Positions 28,460-39,136 of a DNA stretch of 64,000 bases are shown here, in pieces. The notes beneath the pieces were generated by a model. The model ran no database searches, was not told the DNA's origin, and saw only the letters and a program-made list of their open reading frames with translations. A program made the translations under genes and the position numbers. The DNA lies in the NCBI RefSeq assembly GCF_015594545.1, contig NZ_JADIIO010000001.1, forward strand, positions 744,001-808,000, read 5' to 3'. Each line of letters begins with the position of its first letter. Within the stretch, counting starts at the first letter, position 1. The stretch is from Staphylococcus durrellii. GTDB lineage: Bacteria; Bacillota; Bacilli; Staphylococcales; Staphylococcaceae.

Positions 28460-28786
28460 ATGGAGATTTGTCCTTATCTTGAAGAAACTTTTAAAATTGT
28501 CGGTAGAAGTTGGAATGGACTAATCATTAATTATTTATCTAGATGTTCAAACCAATCAGCACACTTTTCCGATATGAAAAGAGATTTGAAGACTATAACG
28601 CCTCGAGCATTAAGTATAAAGTTAACTGATTTAAGTGATTGGGGGCTCGTCGAAAAGAAAATAGTATCAACTAGCCCGGTAAATATCGTATATGAGTTAA
28701 CGGATAAAGGTTATGCACTTGCTCAAGCATTAGTACCTATGGAAAAGTGGGCACAGGATTATATCGAACTAGAAAAAATGCAATAA
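28460..28786 (+). CDS. HxlR-family transcriptional regulator
   Basis: This 108-residue winged-helix protein has CPYLEETFKIVGRSWNGLIINYLS at the start, then FSDMKRDLKTITPRALSIKLTDLSDWGLV, the HxlR recognition helix and wing. A Cys near residue 4 is the position used by redox- and aldehyde-sensing members such as HypR and YodB. AGAGGTG precedes adjacent ATG codons at 28457 and 28460; the latter has better spacing. It lies before aldA, a plausible target, with a terminator between. Confidence 0.85.
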   Translation: MEICPYLEETFKIVGRSWNGLIINYLSRCSNQSAHFSDMKRDLKTITPRALSIKLTDLSDWGLVEKKIVSTSPVNIVYELTDKGYALAQALVPMEKWAQDYIELEKMQ

Positions 28787-28822
28787 CGTTTATGTTGTAT
28801 ATAAACTATAATTTGGGAGTAT

Positions 28823-28857
28823 GTCACGAAAATCATTGAGTTTTTCGTGACATTTTT
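28823..28857 (+). terminator. Terminator of the hxlR-type gene
   Basis: GTCACGAAAA and TTTTCGTGAC form a perfect stem, followed by ATTTTTG. Confidence 0.8.
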
Positions 28858-28971
28858 GTATCTAATTTTAACGTTTATTGATTTAGCATTATATTATGAG
28901 CATTTTGGTTTAATAATCAAATAATGTTGTTAAAATGTAACTACAGTAAAAATTTAAGGAGTGAATATATA

Positions 28972-30399
28972 ATGAGAAACTTCACTAAGCAATATATAAA
29001 TGGTGAATGGGTAGACAGCGCGAGCGGTGAAACAATTGAAGTTGTTAACCCTGCAACTGAAGAAGTTATCGGTTCAATTGCAAAAGGTAATAAAGAAGAC
29101 GTTGACAAAGCAGTAGAAGCTGCTGAAAATGTATATATTGACTTCAGACACAGTCCAGTAAAAGAAAGACGCGATCTTTTAGATAAAATCGTACAAGAAT
29201 ATAAAAATAGAAAAGATGATATTGTTGCTGCAATTAGAGACGAATTAGGTTCTCCAGTAACAAATGCTGAAAAAGTACACTATCAAATGGGCTTAGATCA
29301 TTTTGAAGCTGCGCGTGATGCGCTTGATAATTTTGAATTCGAAGAAAGACGTGGCGATGATTTAGTAGTTAAAGAAGCGATTGGTGTTGCAGGTTTAATT
29401 ACACCATGGAACTTTCCAACTAACCAAACATCATTAAAATTAGCTGCTGCATTTGCTGCAGGTAGCCCAGTAGTATTAAAACCATCTGAAGAAACTCCAT
29501 TTGCTGCTATTATTTTAGCTGAAATATTTGATAAAGTAGGCGTACCTAAAGGTGTATTCAACCTTGTAAATGGTGATGGTGAAGGTGTGGGTAATCCAAT
29601 TAGTGAACATCCAAGTATTAGAATCGTATCATTTACTGGTTCGGGCGGAACTGGTTCTAAAATTATGGAAAAAGCGGCGCAAGATTTCAAAAAAGTATCA
29701 CTTGAATTAGGTGGTAAGTCACCATATATTATTTTAGAAGATGCTGATATCGATGAAGCTGCAGACGCAGCTGTTAAGAAAGTTATCGGTAACACAGGGC
29801 AAGTTTGTACAGCTGGTACAAGAACATTGGTTCCGGAAAGTATTAAAGCAGACTTCTTAACGGCTGTTAAAGATAAAATGAGCCAAATTAAAGTTGGGGA
29901 TCCAACCGCTGCTGAAACTGAAATGGGTCCAATTATTAGTAAAAAACAATTCGACCAAGTTCAATCATATATAGATAAAGGTATTGAAGAAGGTGCTGAA
30001 TTATTCTTCGGTGGCCCTGGTAAACCAGAAGGCTTAGAAAAAGGGTATTTTGCTAGACCAACTGTATTTAACAATGTTGATAACAAAATGACAATCGCCC
30101 AAGAAGAAATTTTTGGCCCAGTAATGTCAATTATTAGTTACAATAATTTAGATGAAGCAATTAAAATTGCTAACGATACTAAATATGGTCTTGCAAGCTA
30201 TATCTTTGGTAAAGATAAAGAGCAATTAGAAAAAGTTGCACGTTCTCTCGAAGCTGGAACAGTTGAAATTAACGAAGCAGGCCGTAAACCGGACCTACCA
30301 TTTGGTGGCTACAAACAATCAGGTATTGGTCGTGAATGGGGCGACTATGGTATTGAAGAATTCTTAGAAGTTAAATCTATTGCAGGTTTTTATAACTAA
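28972..30399 (+). CDS. aldA: NAD(P)-dependent aldehyde dehydrogenase
   Basis: This 475-residue aldehyde dehydrogenase contains [10 protein letters not shown] and [10 protein letters not shown] (cofactor site), [19 protein letters not shown] with the general-base Glu, GQVCTAGTR with the catalytic Cys near 282, and [11 protein letters not shown] near 375. Similar staphylococcal proteins are annotated AldA; the natural aldehyde is not known. TTAAGGAGTG precedes ATG 28972, while the longer frame from 28924 lacks a site. Position beside an HxlR regulator suggests induction by electrophiles. Confidence 0.93.
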   Translation: MRNFTKQYINGEWVDSASGETIEVVNPATEEVIGSIAKGNKEDVDKAVEAAENVYIDFRHSPVKERRDLLDKIVQEYKNRKDDIVAAIRDELGSPVTNAEKVHYQMGLDHFEAARDALDNFEFEERRGDDLVVKEAIGVAGLITPWNFPTNQTSLKLAAAFAAGSPVVLKPSEETPFAAIILAEIFDKVGVPKGVFNLVNGDGEGVGNPISEHPSIRIVSFTGSGGTGSKIMEKAAQDFKKVSLELGGKSPYIILEDADIDEAADAAVKKVIGNTGQVCTAGTRTLVPESIKADFLTAVKDKMSQIKVGDPTAAETEMGPIISKKQFDQVQSYIDKGIEEGAELFFGGPGKPEGLEKGYFARPTVFNNVDNKMTIAQEEIFGPVMSIISYNNLDEAIKIANDTKYGLASYIFGKDKEQLEKVARSLEAGTVEINEAGRKPDLPFGGYKQSGIGREWGDYGIEEFLEVKSIAGFYN

Positions 30400-30408
30400 A
30401 TAGTAAAT

Positions 30409-30447
30409 AAAGATATTGGGTTGTTATTCGACCCAATATCTTTTTAT
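30409..30447 (+). terminator. Terminator of aldA
   Basis: AAAGATATTGGGT and ACCCAATATCTTT form a perfect stem with a nine-base loop, followed by TTATTTTTT. Confidence 0.88.
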
Positions 30448-30470
30448 TTTTTCAATAACTGAAAATCATT

Positions 30471-30499
30471 TTGTATTTAAATAGAAAATTTGCTATAGT
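30471..30499 (+). promoter_or_regulatory. rho promoter
   Basis: TTGTAT, 17 bases and TATAGT lie 65 bases upstream of rho. Confidence 0.55.
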
Positions 30500-30564
30500 G
30501 ATTAGATGAATAGTGAACTAATAGGCTATTTAAATAAATTTTTTTACGAAATGGGTGCAAGATA

Positions 30565-31881
30565 ATGCCTGACAAAGTACGTACATCACCTCAGTACGAG
30601 TCATTCCACGAATTATATAAAAATTACACTACCAAAGAGCTCACTCAAAAAGCAAAATCCTTAAAATTAACAAACTATAGTAAATTAAATAAAAAAGAAC
30701 TTGTGTTAGCGATTATGGAAGCACAAATGGAAAAAGACGGTAATTACTATATGGAAGGAGTACTAGATGACATCCAACAGGATGGTTATGGTTTCCTAAG
30801 AACTGTTAATTACTCAAAAGGTGAAAAAGATATTTATATATCTGCGAGTCAAATACGACGATTTGAAATAAAACGCGGAGATAAAGTTACAGGTAAGGTT
30901 AGAAAACCAAAAGACAATGAAAAGTATTATGGTTTACTACAAGTTGACTTTGTAAATGATGAAAATGCGGAAGAAGTAAAAAAAAGACCTCACTTCCAGG
31001 CATTAACCCCTTTATATCCTGAAGAACGTGTAGTTTTAGAAACTGAAAAAACTAAATATTCTACGAGAATAATGGATTTAATTACACCTATTGGTTTAGG
31101 CCAACGTGGGTTAATTGTTGCACCACCAAAGGCTGGTAAAACTTCATTACTTAAAGAAATTGCAAATGCTATAGCAGTTAATAAGCCAGATGCAGAATTG
31201 TTCATACTACTTGTCGGCGAGAGACCTGAAGAGGTTACAGATATCGAACGTTCCGTTGAATCTGCTGAAGTTGTCCATTCTACATTCGATGAGCCACCAC
31301 AACACCATGTGAAAGTTGCGGAATTATTGTTAGAACGTGCTAAGAGACTAGTTGAAATTGGGAAAGATGTCATTATTTTGATGGATTCCATTACCAGATT
31401 AGCGCGTGCATACAACTTAGTCATACCACCAAGTGGACGAACTTTATCTGGTGGTTTAGATCCGGCTTCATTACACAAGCCCAAAGCATTTTTTGGTGCA
31501 GCGCGAAATATTGAAGCAGGCGGAAGTTTAACAATTTTAGCTACTACCCTTGTTGATACAGGTTCTCGTATGGATGATATGATATATGAAGAATTTAAAG
31601 GTACAGGTAATATGGAGCTTCACTTAGATCGCAAATTAGCTGAACGTCGTATTTTTCCTGCGATAGATATAGCTCGAAGCTCTACAAGAAAAGAGGAATT
31701 ATTAATTTCGCCAAAAGAATTAGAATCGTTATGGCAATTACGTAATATGTTTAGTGATTCATTAGACTTTACTGAAAGATTTATACGTAAATTGAAACGT
31801 ACTGATAATAATCATGAATTCTTTGTACAATTACAGCAATCTGCAAAAGAAAGTACCAAGACGGGGAAACCTATTATTTAA
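30565..31881 (+). CDS. rho: Transcription termination factor Rho
   Basis: This 438-residue hexameric RNA helicase ends transcription at Rho-dependent sites and limits antisense transcription in staphylococci. Residues 10-55 form the helical N-terminal subdomain (YKNYTTKELTQKAKSLKL), 60-135 the cold-shock-like RNA-binding fold (QQDGYGFLR), and 150-420 the RecA motor with Walker A APPKAGKTSLLK and Walker B VIILMDSITRLARAYN. The Q-loop and R-loop (GAARNIEAGGSLTILATTLVDTG) are intact. The ribosome binding site (GGGTGC) is weak, as if expression is kept low. Confidence 0.97.
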   Translation: MPDKVRTSPQYESFHELYKNYTTKELTQKAKSLKLTNYSKLNKKELVLAIMEAQMEKDGNYYMEGVLDDIQQDGYGFLRTVNYSKGEKDIYISASQIRRFEIKRGDKVTGKVRKPKDNEKYYGLLQVDFVNDENAEEVKKRPHFQALTPLYPEERVVLETEKTKYSTRIMDLITPIGLGQRGLIVAPPKAGKTSLLKEIANAIAVNKPDAELFILLVGERPEEVTDIERSVESAEVVHSTFDEPPQHHVKVAELLLERAKRLVEIGKDVIILMDSITRLARAYNLVIPPSGRTLSGGLDPASLHKPKAFFGAARNIEAGGSLTILATTLVDTGSRMDDMIYEEFKGTGNMELHLDRKLAERRIFPAIDIARSSTRKEELLISPKELESLWQLRNMFSDSLDFTERFIRKLKRTDNNHEFFVQLQQSAKESTKTGKPII

Positions 31882-31933
31882 ATCATTTAATTGCTGTTAT
31901 GTCCTCATATGAAATGAAACTTTGTAAAGAGGG

Positions 31934-31962
31934 TTGCGTTTTACATGTATAACAATTATAAT
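31934..31962 (+). promoter_or_regulatory. rpmE2 promoter
   Basis: TTGCGT, 17 bases and TATAAT give a good SigA promoter with a predicted 65-base leader before rpmE2. Confidence 0.7.
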
Positions 31963-32033
31963 GATTTAGTATTGGGTAAAAAACTCACAAACAACTCTGT
32001 GCCAGATGGTTCAGGGCAAAGGAGCTGAAAACT

Positions 32034-32291
32034 ATGAAACAAAATACTCATCCTGAGTACCACAAAGTTATCTTTTTAGATACTACAACAGACTTTAAAT
32101 TCTTAAGTGGTTCTACAAAATCATCATCAGAAACTATGGAGTGGGAAGATGGAAATGAATACCCAGTTATTCGTTTAGACGTATCTTCTGATTCACATCC
32201 ATTCTACACAGGACGTCAAAAATTCGCTGCTGCGGATGGACGTGTGGAACGTTTCAACAAGAAATTCGGTTACAAATCAAGCAACGAATAA
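32034..32291 (+). CDS. rpmE2: Ribosomal protein bL31, type B
   Basis: This 85-residue large-subunit protein bridges the two ribosomal subunits. It lacks the four zinc-binding cysteines of type A L31 and is the cysteine-free, zinc-independent form ([46 protein letters not shown]). AAAGGAGCTG precedes the ATG. It has its own promoter and a terminator eleven bases after the stop. The position between rho and tdk is conserved in Bacilli. Confidence 0.96.
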   Translation: MKQNTHPEYHKVIFLDTTTDFKFLSGSTKSSSETMEWEDGNEYPVIRLDVSSDSHPFYTGRQKFAAADGRVERFNKKFGYKSSNE

Positions 32292-32303
32292 TTGTTGGCA
32301 TAG

Positions 32304-32337
32304 AGCATTCTCATATCTATATGAGAGTGCTTTTTTT
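32304..32337 (+). terminator. Terminator of rpmE2
   Basis: AGCATTCTCATAT and ATATGAGAGTGCT pair, with one G-T, and are followed by seven T. Confidence 0.88.
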
Positions 32338-32493
32338 GTTAGCCTTGTCATCGAAAGGTTCTACTATTTTACATAACTAAATAATTAAACATAGTTTTCA
32401 ACAATAAATAAAAAACAACTGTTAAAGTACAGATTTCTGTGGTGAAAATATGCTATAATAAATCGATTATGTTTTGAAAAGGATGGACTCATT

Positions 32494-33093
32494 ATGTATG
32501 AAACTTATCATTCTGGTTGGATAGAATGTATCACTGGAAGTATGTTTAGTGGTAAATCAGAGGAATTAATACGACGTTTACGTAGAGGTTTATATGCTAA
32601 ACAAAAGGTTGTAGTTTTTAAACCTGCTATAGACGATCGATATCATAAAGATAAAATAGTCTCTCATAATGGGAATGCAATAGAGGCATTTAATATTTCG
32701 ACAGCTTCCGAAATATTAAGACATGATTTGACAGACGTAGGCATCATAGGCATTGACGAAGTGCAATTTTTTGAAGATGAAGTAGTGAAAATTGCGGAAC
32801 AACTTGCGTCTCAAGGGCATAGAGTTATAACTGCTGGCCTAGACATGGATTTTAGAGGAAAACCATTTAAGCCTATTCCAGAATTATTGTCTGTTAGTGA
32901 AATTGTTACTAAATTACAAGCTGTATGTGCTGTTTGTGGTGCTTCTTCTAGTCGTACGCAAAGACTTATTGATGGTAACCCTGCTAAAATAGATGATCCA
33001 ATAATATTAGTAGGTGCAAATGAAAGTTATGAGCCTAGATGTAGAGCTCACCATGTGGTGGCCCCAAGCAATAATGATAAGGAGGAACTATAG
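32494..33093 (+). CDS. tdk: Thymidine kinase
   Basis: This 199-residue type II thymidine kinase phosphorylates thymidine and deoxyuridine. Walker A is [15 protein letters not shown] near 15-29, Walker [12 protein letters not shown] near 88, and a structural zinc site is formed by CAVCG and RCRAHH. AAGGATGG precedes the ATG, with an extended -10 TGCTATAAT upstream. Its stop overlaps the GTG of prfA by one base (TAGTG), starting an operon that runs tdk-prfA-prmC. Confidence 0.96.
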   Translation: MYETYHSGWIECITGSMFSGKSEELIRRLRRGLYAKQKVVVFKPAIDDRYHKDKIVSHNGNAIEAFNISTASEILRHDLTDVGIIGIDEVQFFEDEVVKIAEQLASQGHRVITAGLDMDFRGKPFKPIPELLSVSEIVTKLQAVCAVCGASSSRTQRLIDGNPAKIDDPIILVGANESYEPRCRAHHVVAPSNNDKEEL

Positions 33094-34172
33094 TGTTTGA
33101 TCAATTAGATATAGTAGAAGAACGATACGAACAACTTAATGAATTGTTAAGTGACCCAGATGTTGTAAATGATTCATCAAAATTAAGAGCTTATTCCAAA
33201 GAGCAAGCGGAATTACAAAAAACTGTAGAAGTTTATCGTGATTATAAACAAGTAAATGAAGACATTGGTGAAATTGAAACAATGTTAAATGATACAAAAG
33301 ATAAAGATGAGATTGAAATGTTAAAAGAAGAATTACAAAGTTCGAAAGAAAGAATTCCTCAATTAGAAGAAGAATTGAAATTTTTACTTATACCTAAAGA
33401 CCCTAATGATGATAAAAACGTTATATTAGAAATCAGAGCTGCTGCAGGTGGGGATGAAGCTGCTATTTTCGCTGGTGATTTATTTAGAATGTATTCTAGA
33501 TACAGTGAAACATTGGGATACAAAACGGACGTTGTAGAAATGAATGATAGCGACCACGGTGGTTATAAAGAAATAAGTGTTATGATCCAAGGGCAGGGTG
33601 CATATTCAAAATTAAAATATGAAAATGGTGCACACCGAGTTCAACGAGTACCTGAAACTGAATCAGGTGGACGTATTCACACATCTACTGCAACTGTTGC
33701 CGTACTACCAGAAGCAGAAGATGTAGAAATAGAAATACGTAATGAAGATATTAAAATTGATACTTATCGTTCAAGTGGCGCAGGTGGCCAGCACGTCAAT
33801 ACTACTGACTCTGCGGTACGAATAACACACTTGCCTACAGGCACAGTAGTGACATCACAAGATGAAAAATCTCAAATTAAAAACCGAGAGAAAGCGATGA
33901 AAGTATTAAAAGCGCGTGTTTACGATATGAAAGTACAAGAAGAAGAAGCAAAATATGCTTCAGAACGTAAGTCTGCAGTTGGTACAGGAGATCGTTCAGA
34001 AAGAATAAGAACATATAACTATCCTCAAAACAGAGTCACTGATCACCGCATTGGTTTAACAATACAGAAATTAGACCAAGTTATGGAAGGTAAGTTAGAT
34101 GAAATTATTGACGCGCTAACTATGTCAGAGCAAACCGAAAAATTGAAAGAACTTAATAATGGTGAAATTTAA
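33093..34172 (+). CDS. prfA: Peptide chain release factor 1
   Basis: This 359-residue factor releases peptides at UAA and UAG. The coiled N-terminal domain (about 1-100) precedes the codon-recognition region (tripeptide PET in RVPETESGG, family PxT) and the catalytic GGQ in [20 protein letters not shown] near 230. The start is GTG, overlapping the tdk stop by one base, with AAGGAGGAAC upstream. prmC, whose product methylates the GGQ glutamine, overlaps its end by 14 bases. Confidence 0.97.
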   Translation: MFDQLDIVEERYEQLNELLSDPDVVNDSSKLRAYSKEQAELQKTVEVYRDYKQVNEDIGEIETMLNDTKDKDEIEMLKEELQSSKERIPQLEEELKFLLIPKDPNDDKNVILEIRAAAGGDEAAIFAGDLFRMYSRYSETLGYKTDVVEMNDSDHGGYKEISVMIQGQGAYSKLKYENGAHRVQRVPETESGGRIHTSTATVAVLPEAEDVEIEIRNEDIKIDTYRSSGAGGQHVNTTDSAVRITHLPTGTVVTSQDEKSQIKNREKAMKVLKARVYDMKVQEEEAKYASERKSAVGTGDRSERIRTYNYPQNRVTDHRIGLTIQKLDQVMEGKLDEIIDALTMSEQTEKLKELNNGEI

Positions 34173-34995
34173 TGAGTTTATAGCTGATGCTAAAGCGAAA
34201 TGTGAGTCTAAGCATTTAGATGTTTCAAGCGTAGATTGGTTAATAATGGATTTATTCGGTTGGAATCGTACTGAAATGATTATGAAATATAATGAAGAGC
34301 CTACGATTGCGCAACGAAGTATAATGAAAGATGCCTTTAACCGCTTATATAAGGGTGAACCAATACAGTATATTGTTGGCTTTCAAAGCTTTTATGGTGA
34401 AACATTTAGAGTGAATAAACATTGTCTAATACCCAGACCTGAAACTGAAGAAGTCATGTTGCATTTTTTAAACGAATTAAATGACAATGACAAAATCGTT
34501 GATATTGGCACAGGTAGTGGCAATATTCCAGTTATGCTGAAAAAGTTAAATAAATCGTTAGATGTTTATGCTACCGATATTAGTTATGAAGCTTTAAAAG
34601 TAGCTAAAAGTAATGCGCATAAACATCGCGCCGATGTTAAATTTTTACATGGGGATGCTTTAGCCCCATTAATTGAACGACAAATTACCGTAAATGGATT
34701 AATTTCTAATCCACCTTACATTGATAGAAAAGATGTTAATATCATGACTTCATCCGTAGTTAGATACGAGCCGGATAGTGCGTTGTTTGCTGAAGATAAT
34801 GGCTTAGCAATATACAAATCGATTTTAGAAGATTTACCTTTAGTATTAAATAAGAATGCTAAAGTAGTATTTGAAATAGGTTTTGATCAAGGAGAAACAC
34901 TAAAAAGTATGATTAAAGCAATGTATTCAAATATAGACGTTAAAGTTTTTAAAGATATAAATAATAATGATAGGATCATTTCATTTAATTGGTAA
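34159..34995 (+). CDS. prmC: Release factor glutamine methyltransferase
   Basis: This 278-residue SAM-dependent enzyme N5-methylates the glutamine of the GGQ motif in release factors 1 and 2. An N-terminal helical domain (1-85) precedes the Rossmann fold with [11 protein letters not shown] near 112-122 and the substrate-binding NPPY near 184. Its ATG lies within the last codons of prfA in another frame, so the two are translationally coupled. A hairpin follows the stop directly. Confidence 0.95.
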   Translation: MVKFNEFIADAKAKCESKHLDVSSVDWLIMDLFGWNRTEMIMKYNEEPTIAQRSIMKDAFNRLYKGEPIQYIVGFQSFYGETFRVNKHCLIPRPETEEVMLHFLNELNDNDKIVDIGTGSGNIPVMLKKLNKSLDVYATDISYEALKVAKSNAHKHRADVKFLHGDALAPLIERQITVNGLISNPPYIDRKDVNIMTSSVVRYEPDSALFAEDNGLAIYKSILEDLPLVLNKNAKVVFEIGFDQGETLKSMIKAMYSNIDVKVFKDINNNDRIISFNW

Positions 34996-34996
34996 G

Positions 34997-35037
34997 AGTT
35001 ATGTGTCTGCGTATCATACGTAGGTGCATAACTTTTT
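34997..35037 (+). terminator. Terminator of the tdk-prfA-prmC operon
   Basis: AGTTATG pairs with CATAACT and, within it, CTGCGTA with TACGTAG, around three-base bulges; TTTTATT follows. Confidence 0.7.
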
Positions 35038-35072
35038 ATTTTATTTTAAAATAAACCTGAAAGGTTGTGACA

Positions 35073-36119
35073 ATGTTGGATACAAAAATATGGGATTTTA
35101 GAAATATTGATGCACATTTACCTAATAATGAAGAAATGCAAGAAATAAAGACAATATATGAAGAGGGTGGATTAATAGCCCTGCCAACAGAAACTGTCTA
35201 TGGCTTAGGTGGCAATGCTAAAGATGACAAAGCAGTTAAAGCTATCTATGAAGCCAAAGGAAGACCATCAGATAATCCTTTAATCGTACATATTCATAGT
35301 ATGAAACAGTTAGATAATTTTACCGAAAATATTTCAGCAGCTACTTTAACGTTAATGCGTTATTTTTGGCCGGGGCCAATTTCTTTTATTGTACCTCTGA
35401 AGGCTGGCTATTTATGTGAACACGTATCCGGTGGATTGGCTTCTATTGCAGTAAGAATGCCCAGTCATTCAGTAGGGCGTTATATCTTACAGCAAGTGGA
35501 TTTACCTATTGCAGCACCAAGTGCCAATTTAAGCGGTAGGCCATCTCCAACATTGTTTGAACATGTTTATCAAGATTTAAATGGACGTGTTGACGGCATT
35601 ATAAATGGTGATCAAAGTGAGGAAGGACTAGAAAGCACTGTTTTAGACTGTACCGTGTTCCCTTTTAAAATTGCTAGACCGGGGTCAGTAACTAAACAAA
35701 TGATTGAAACAATAATCCCTAATAGCGTAGAAGCGTATGCCGACTTCGATAGTGACAAACCGATAGCGCCAGGGATGAAATATAAGCACTATGCTCCAGA
35801 CACACCACTTACAATCATTCGGAATTTTAATAAAGTGCCAACAAAATTGAACGATTGGAATCATACGGCTTTTATAGTGCCTGAAAACAAGAAAGATTTA
35901 GTACCTAAAGCGGCAACATTTATTTCACTTTGTGCTGATAGCGAAGATTTAAAAGAAGCTAATCACAATTTATATAGTATTTTACATCGACTTGATAATG
36001 ATGCGAACATCAGCCAAGCTTATATATATGGTTTCGACGACACAGAAGCATCCCATGCTTATATGAATAGGTTAATGAAAGCAGCTAACCAACAAGAGAA
36101 AGAAGGAGATGAGTTATGA
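35073..36119 (+). CDS. ywlC: L-threonylcarbamoyladenylate synthase
   Basis: This 348-residue protein of the Sua5/YwlC type forms threonylcarbamoyl-AMP from threonine, bicarbonate and ATP for the t6A37 modification of ANN-decoding tRNAs. The catalytic YrdC domain covers about 20-205 (LIALPTETVYGLGGNA, IYEAKGRPSDNPLIVHI, APSANLSGRPSPT). A linker with PGMKYKHYAP leads to the C-terminal Sua5 domain. I prefer ATG 35073, eight bases after AAAGG. The phosphatase gene overlaps its stop by four bases (ATGA). Confidence 0.94.
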   Translation: MLDTKIWDFRNIDAHLPNNEEMQEIKTIYEEGGLIALPTETVYGLGGNAKDDKAVKAIYEAKGRPSDNPLIVHIHSMKQLDNFTENISAATLTLMRYFWPGPISFIVPLKAGYLCEHVSGGLASIAVRMPSHSVGRYILQQVDLPIAAPSANLSGRPSPTLFEHVYQDLNGRVDGIINGDQSEEGLESTVLDCTVFPFKIARPGSVTKQMIETIIPNSVEAYADFDSDKPIAPGMKYKHYAPDTPLTIIRNFNKVPTKLNDWNHTAFIVPENKKDLVPKAATFISLCADSEDLKEANHNLYSILHRLDNDANISQAYIYGFDDTEASHAYMNRLMKAANQQEKEGDEL

Positions 36120-36541
36120 GAATCATTTTTGTTTGTACAGGCAATACGTGTAGGAGTCCACTGGCAGAAAGTATAGCTAAACAAGAAATAGAAGGATGTG
36201 TCATTGAATCTAGAGGTATTTTTGCTATAGATGGTTATCCGATTTCTAAAAATAGCCAAGAGATTTTGTCAGCAAAACATTTGCCAGAAAGTAGTGTCTC
36301 CCAATCTTTTACAAGTGATGATTTAGCGGCTGACTATATTTTTACAATGTCGCAAACGCATAAAAATTCATTATTTAATCAATATGGGGAGCAGAAAAAT
36401 ATTTATACTTTAAAAGAATTTGTGGGAGAAAAAGGCGATATTTCTGACCCTTTTGGTGGGAATAAAAACGATTATGAAGCAATTTTTGATGAATTATCGG
36501 CATTAATAGTGAAGTTGAAACAAAAATTAATGAAAGCATAA
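36116..36541 (+). CDS. ptpB: Low-molecular-weight phosphatase, YwlE/PtpB type
   Basis: This 141-residue phosphatase has the P-loop CTGNTCRSPLAES at 7-19 and the catalytic Asp in SDPFGG near 118. The threonine inside the loop (GNTCRS rather than GNICRS) is the residue that makes B. subtilis YwlE prefer phospho-arginine, so protein arginine phosphatase activity is more likely than tyrosine phosphatase. S. aureus PtpB has the same loop. It overlaps ywlC by four bases and is probably co-transcribed. Confidence 0.9.
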   Translation: MRIIFVCTGNTCRSPLAESIAKQEIEGCVIESRGIFAIDGYPISKNSQEILSAKHLPESSVSQSFTSDDLAADYIFTMSQTHKNSLFNQYGEQKNIYTLKEFVGEKGDISDPFGGNKNDYEAIFDELSALIVKLKQKLMKA

Positions 36542-36674
36542 ATTTGTATAATTGCTATAAGTTATCTGAAAAATAAGTTATAATATTAACGTGTAGCGAG
36601 TTTGCTATATATTTTTTTTCTGAAGTTGTATGATTTGGGAAAATATATATTACTTTTATAGGAGGTGGGTAAAA

Positions 36675-37202
36675 ATGGAACAGGATTTAGCATTGTTACT
36701 TGAAGAATTGAAAAATCGCAATTTTTTCAGACCGAATGAACTATGTATCATAGGCTGTTCAACTTCTGAAATTATTGGTGAAAAAATAGGTTCTGTAGGT
36801 TCTATGGATGTTGCTGAAAAGATATACACGCAACTCAAGTCAATTGAGCAAGAAATAGGTGTGTCGTTTGTATATCAGGGATGTGAACATATTAATAGAG
36901 CTGTAACGATAGATCGGTCTAATTTTACCCCATTAACGATGGAAGAAGTTACAGTCGTTCCAGATGTTCATGCTGGTGGCAGTATGGCTACATATGCTTA
37001 TCAACAATTAGATGATCCAATGGTAGTAGAATATATTTCTGTACCTAAAGGTATTGACATTGGCCAAACACTTATTGGCATGCATATTAACCATGTCGCT
37101 ATACCAGAGCGAACTGATACAAAAAAAGTCGGTGAGGCTTTTGTGACTGTGGCATCTTCCAGACCTAAAAAAATTGGTGGCGAACGAGCGAAATACAATT
37201 AA
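36675..37202 (+). CDS. ywlG: UPF0340 (DUF436, YwlG-like) protein
   Basis: This 175-residue soluble protein of the TIGR01440/UPF0340 family is conserved just before glyA in Bacilli. Segments [16 protein letters not shown] near 27-42, [10 protein letters not shown] near 70 and [15 protein letters not shown] near 101 are family hallmarks, with three conserved Cys/His positions, but no activity is established. AGGAGGTGGG precedes ATG 36675; the frame open from 36630 has no site. glyA follows within 25 bases. Confidence 0.85.
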   Translation: MEQDLALLLEELKNRNFFRPNELCIIGCSTSEIIGEKIGSVGSMDVAEKIYTQLKSIEQEIGVSFVYQGCEHINRAVTIDRSNFTPLTMEEVTVVPDVHAGGSMATYAYQQLDDPMVVEYISVPKGIDIGQTLIGMHINHVAIPERTDTKKVGEAFVTVASSRPKKIGGERAKYN

Positions 37203-37226
37203 TTAAAAAGTGAGGGAACTATACCA

Positions 37227-38465
37227 ATGTCATTTATCCAAAAGCAAGATCAAGAAATCTATGAAGTAATCCAAAACGAATTTAATCGTCAAAACAACAA
37301 TATCGAACTTATTGCATCAGAAAACTTTGTCTCTGAAGCTGTTATGGAAGCGCAAGGTTCAGTGTTAACTAATAAATATGCTGAAGGTTATCCTAATAGA
37401 AGATATTATGGTGGTTGTGAGTTTGTAGATGTTTCTGAAAGTATTGCAATCGATCGTGCGAAAAAGCTATTTGGTGCTGAACATGTTAATGTTCAACCAC
37501 ACTCTGGTTCACAAGCAAATATGGCTGTTTATTTAGTTGCTTTAGAATATGGTGATACAGTACTTGGTATGAATTTAAGCCATGGCGGACATTTAACTCA
37601 CGGAGCTCCTGTAAACTTTAGTGGACAATTTTATAATTTCGTTGATTACGGTGTCGATAAAGACACTGAACAAATTGATTATGACGAAGTTTTAAATATC
37701 GCTAAAAAGCATCAGCCAAAATTAATTGTTGCGGGTGCATCAGCATATTCGCGAGAAATTGATTTTAAACGCTTTAAAGAAATCGCTGACGAAGTAGGGG
37801 CTAAGTTAATGGTAGATATGGCTCATATCGCAGGCTTAGTAGCGGTTGGATTACATCAAAATCCAGTTGAATATGCAGATTTCGTTACGACAACGACACA
37901 TAAAACTTTACGTGGCCCTCGTGGCGGTATGATTTTATGTAAAGAAGAATATAAAAAAGACATTGATAAAAAAATCTTCCCAGGTATTCAAGGTGGACCT
38001 TTAGAACACGTTGTAGCAGCTAAGGCAATCGCTTTTGGAGAAGCGTTACAAGATGATTTTAAAGCGTATCAGCAACAAGTTATTAAAAATGCACAAACAC
38101 TTGCAGATACACTTACTAAAGAAGGTTTCCGTGTAGTTTCTGGAGGTACTGACAATCACTTAGTAGCAGTAGATGTAAAATCTTCTATTGGTATCACAGG
38201 TAAAGTTGCTGAAGAAACACTTGATGCTATCGGTATTACATGTAATAAAAACACAATTCCATTTGATCAAGAAAAACCATTTGTTACAAGTGGCATTAGA
38301 CTAGGCACACCTGCTGCGACTACTCGTGGCTTTGATGAACAAGCATTTAAAGAAGTAGCTCAAATTATGAGCTTAGTGCTTAATAATACTGAAGACGAAA
38401 AAGCATTATCAGAAGGTAAAAATCGAGTAAAACAATTGACAGCAAAATATCCTTTATATAATTAA
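37227..38465 (+). CDS. glyA: Serine hydroxymethyltransferase
   Basis: This 412-residue PLP enzyme converts serine and tetrahydrofolate to glycine and methylene-tetrahydrofolate. The PLP lysine lies in [15 protein letters not shown] near 226. [14 protein letters not shown] and [11 protein letters not shown] near the start, and HSGSQAN, bind cofactor and substrate. Its length matches bacterial GlyA. GTGAGGGAAC precedes the ATG. It sits in a ywlG-glyA-upp-mnaA run without evident terminators. Confidence 0.97.
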   Translation: MSFIQKQDQEIYEVIQNEFNRQNNNIELIASENFVSEAVMEAQGSVLTNKYAEGYPNRRYYGGCEFVDVSESIAIDRAKKLFGAEHVNVQPHSGSQANMAVYLVALEYGDTVLGMNLSHGGHLTHGAPVNFSGQFYNFVDYGVDKDTEQIDYDEVLNIAKKHQPKLIVAGASAYSREIDFKRFKEIADEVGAKLMVDMAHIAGLVAVGLHQNPVEYADFVTTTTHKTLRGPRGGMILCKEEYKKDIDKKIFPGIQGGPLEHVVAAKAIAFGEALQDDFKAYQQQVIKNAQTLADTLTKEGFRVVSGGTDNHLVAVDVKSSIGITGKVAEETLDAIGITCNKNTIPFDQEKPFVTSGIRLGTPAATTRGFDEQAFKEVAQIMSLVLNNTEDEKALSEGKNRVKQLTAKYPLYN

Positions 38466-38468
38466 TAA

Positions 38469-39116
<648 letters not shown>

Positions 39117-39136
39117 AACTCCGGGAGTGTATTGGT

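Noticed and set aside
29298-29795. A 165-residue minus-strand frame inside aldA, and similar long antisense frames in rho, murZ and murA
   Set aside because: They lie wholly inside well-supported conserved genes, lack ribosome binding sites and have no family features.
31963-32033. The rpmE2 leader as a possible autoregulatory RNA or riboswitch
   Set aside because: Only a short, weakly structured 65-base leader is visible, with no known motif.
36542-36674. A CodY-like site (about 12 of 15 matches) before ywlG-glyA
   Set aside because: Three mismatches including core positions; such matches are expected by chance in A+T-rich DNA.
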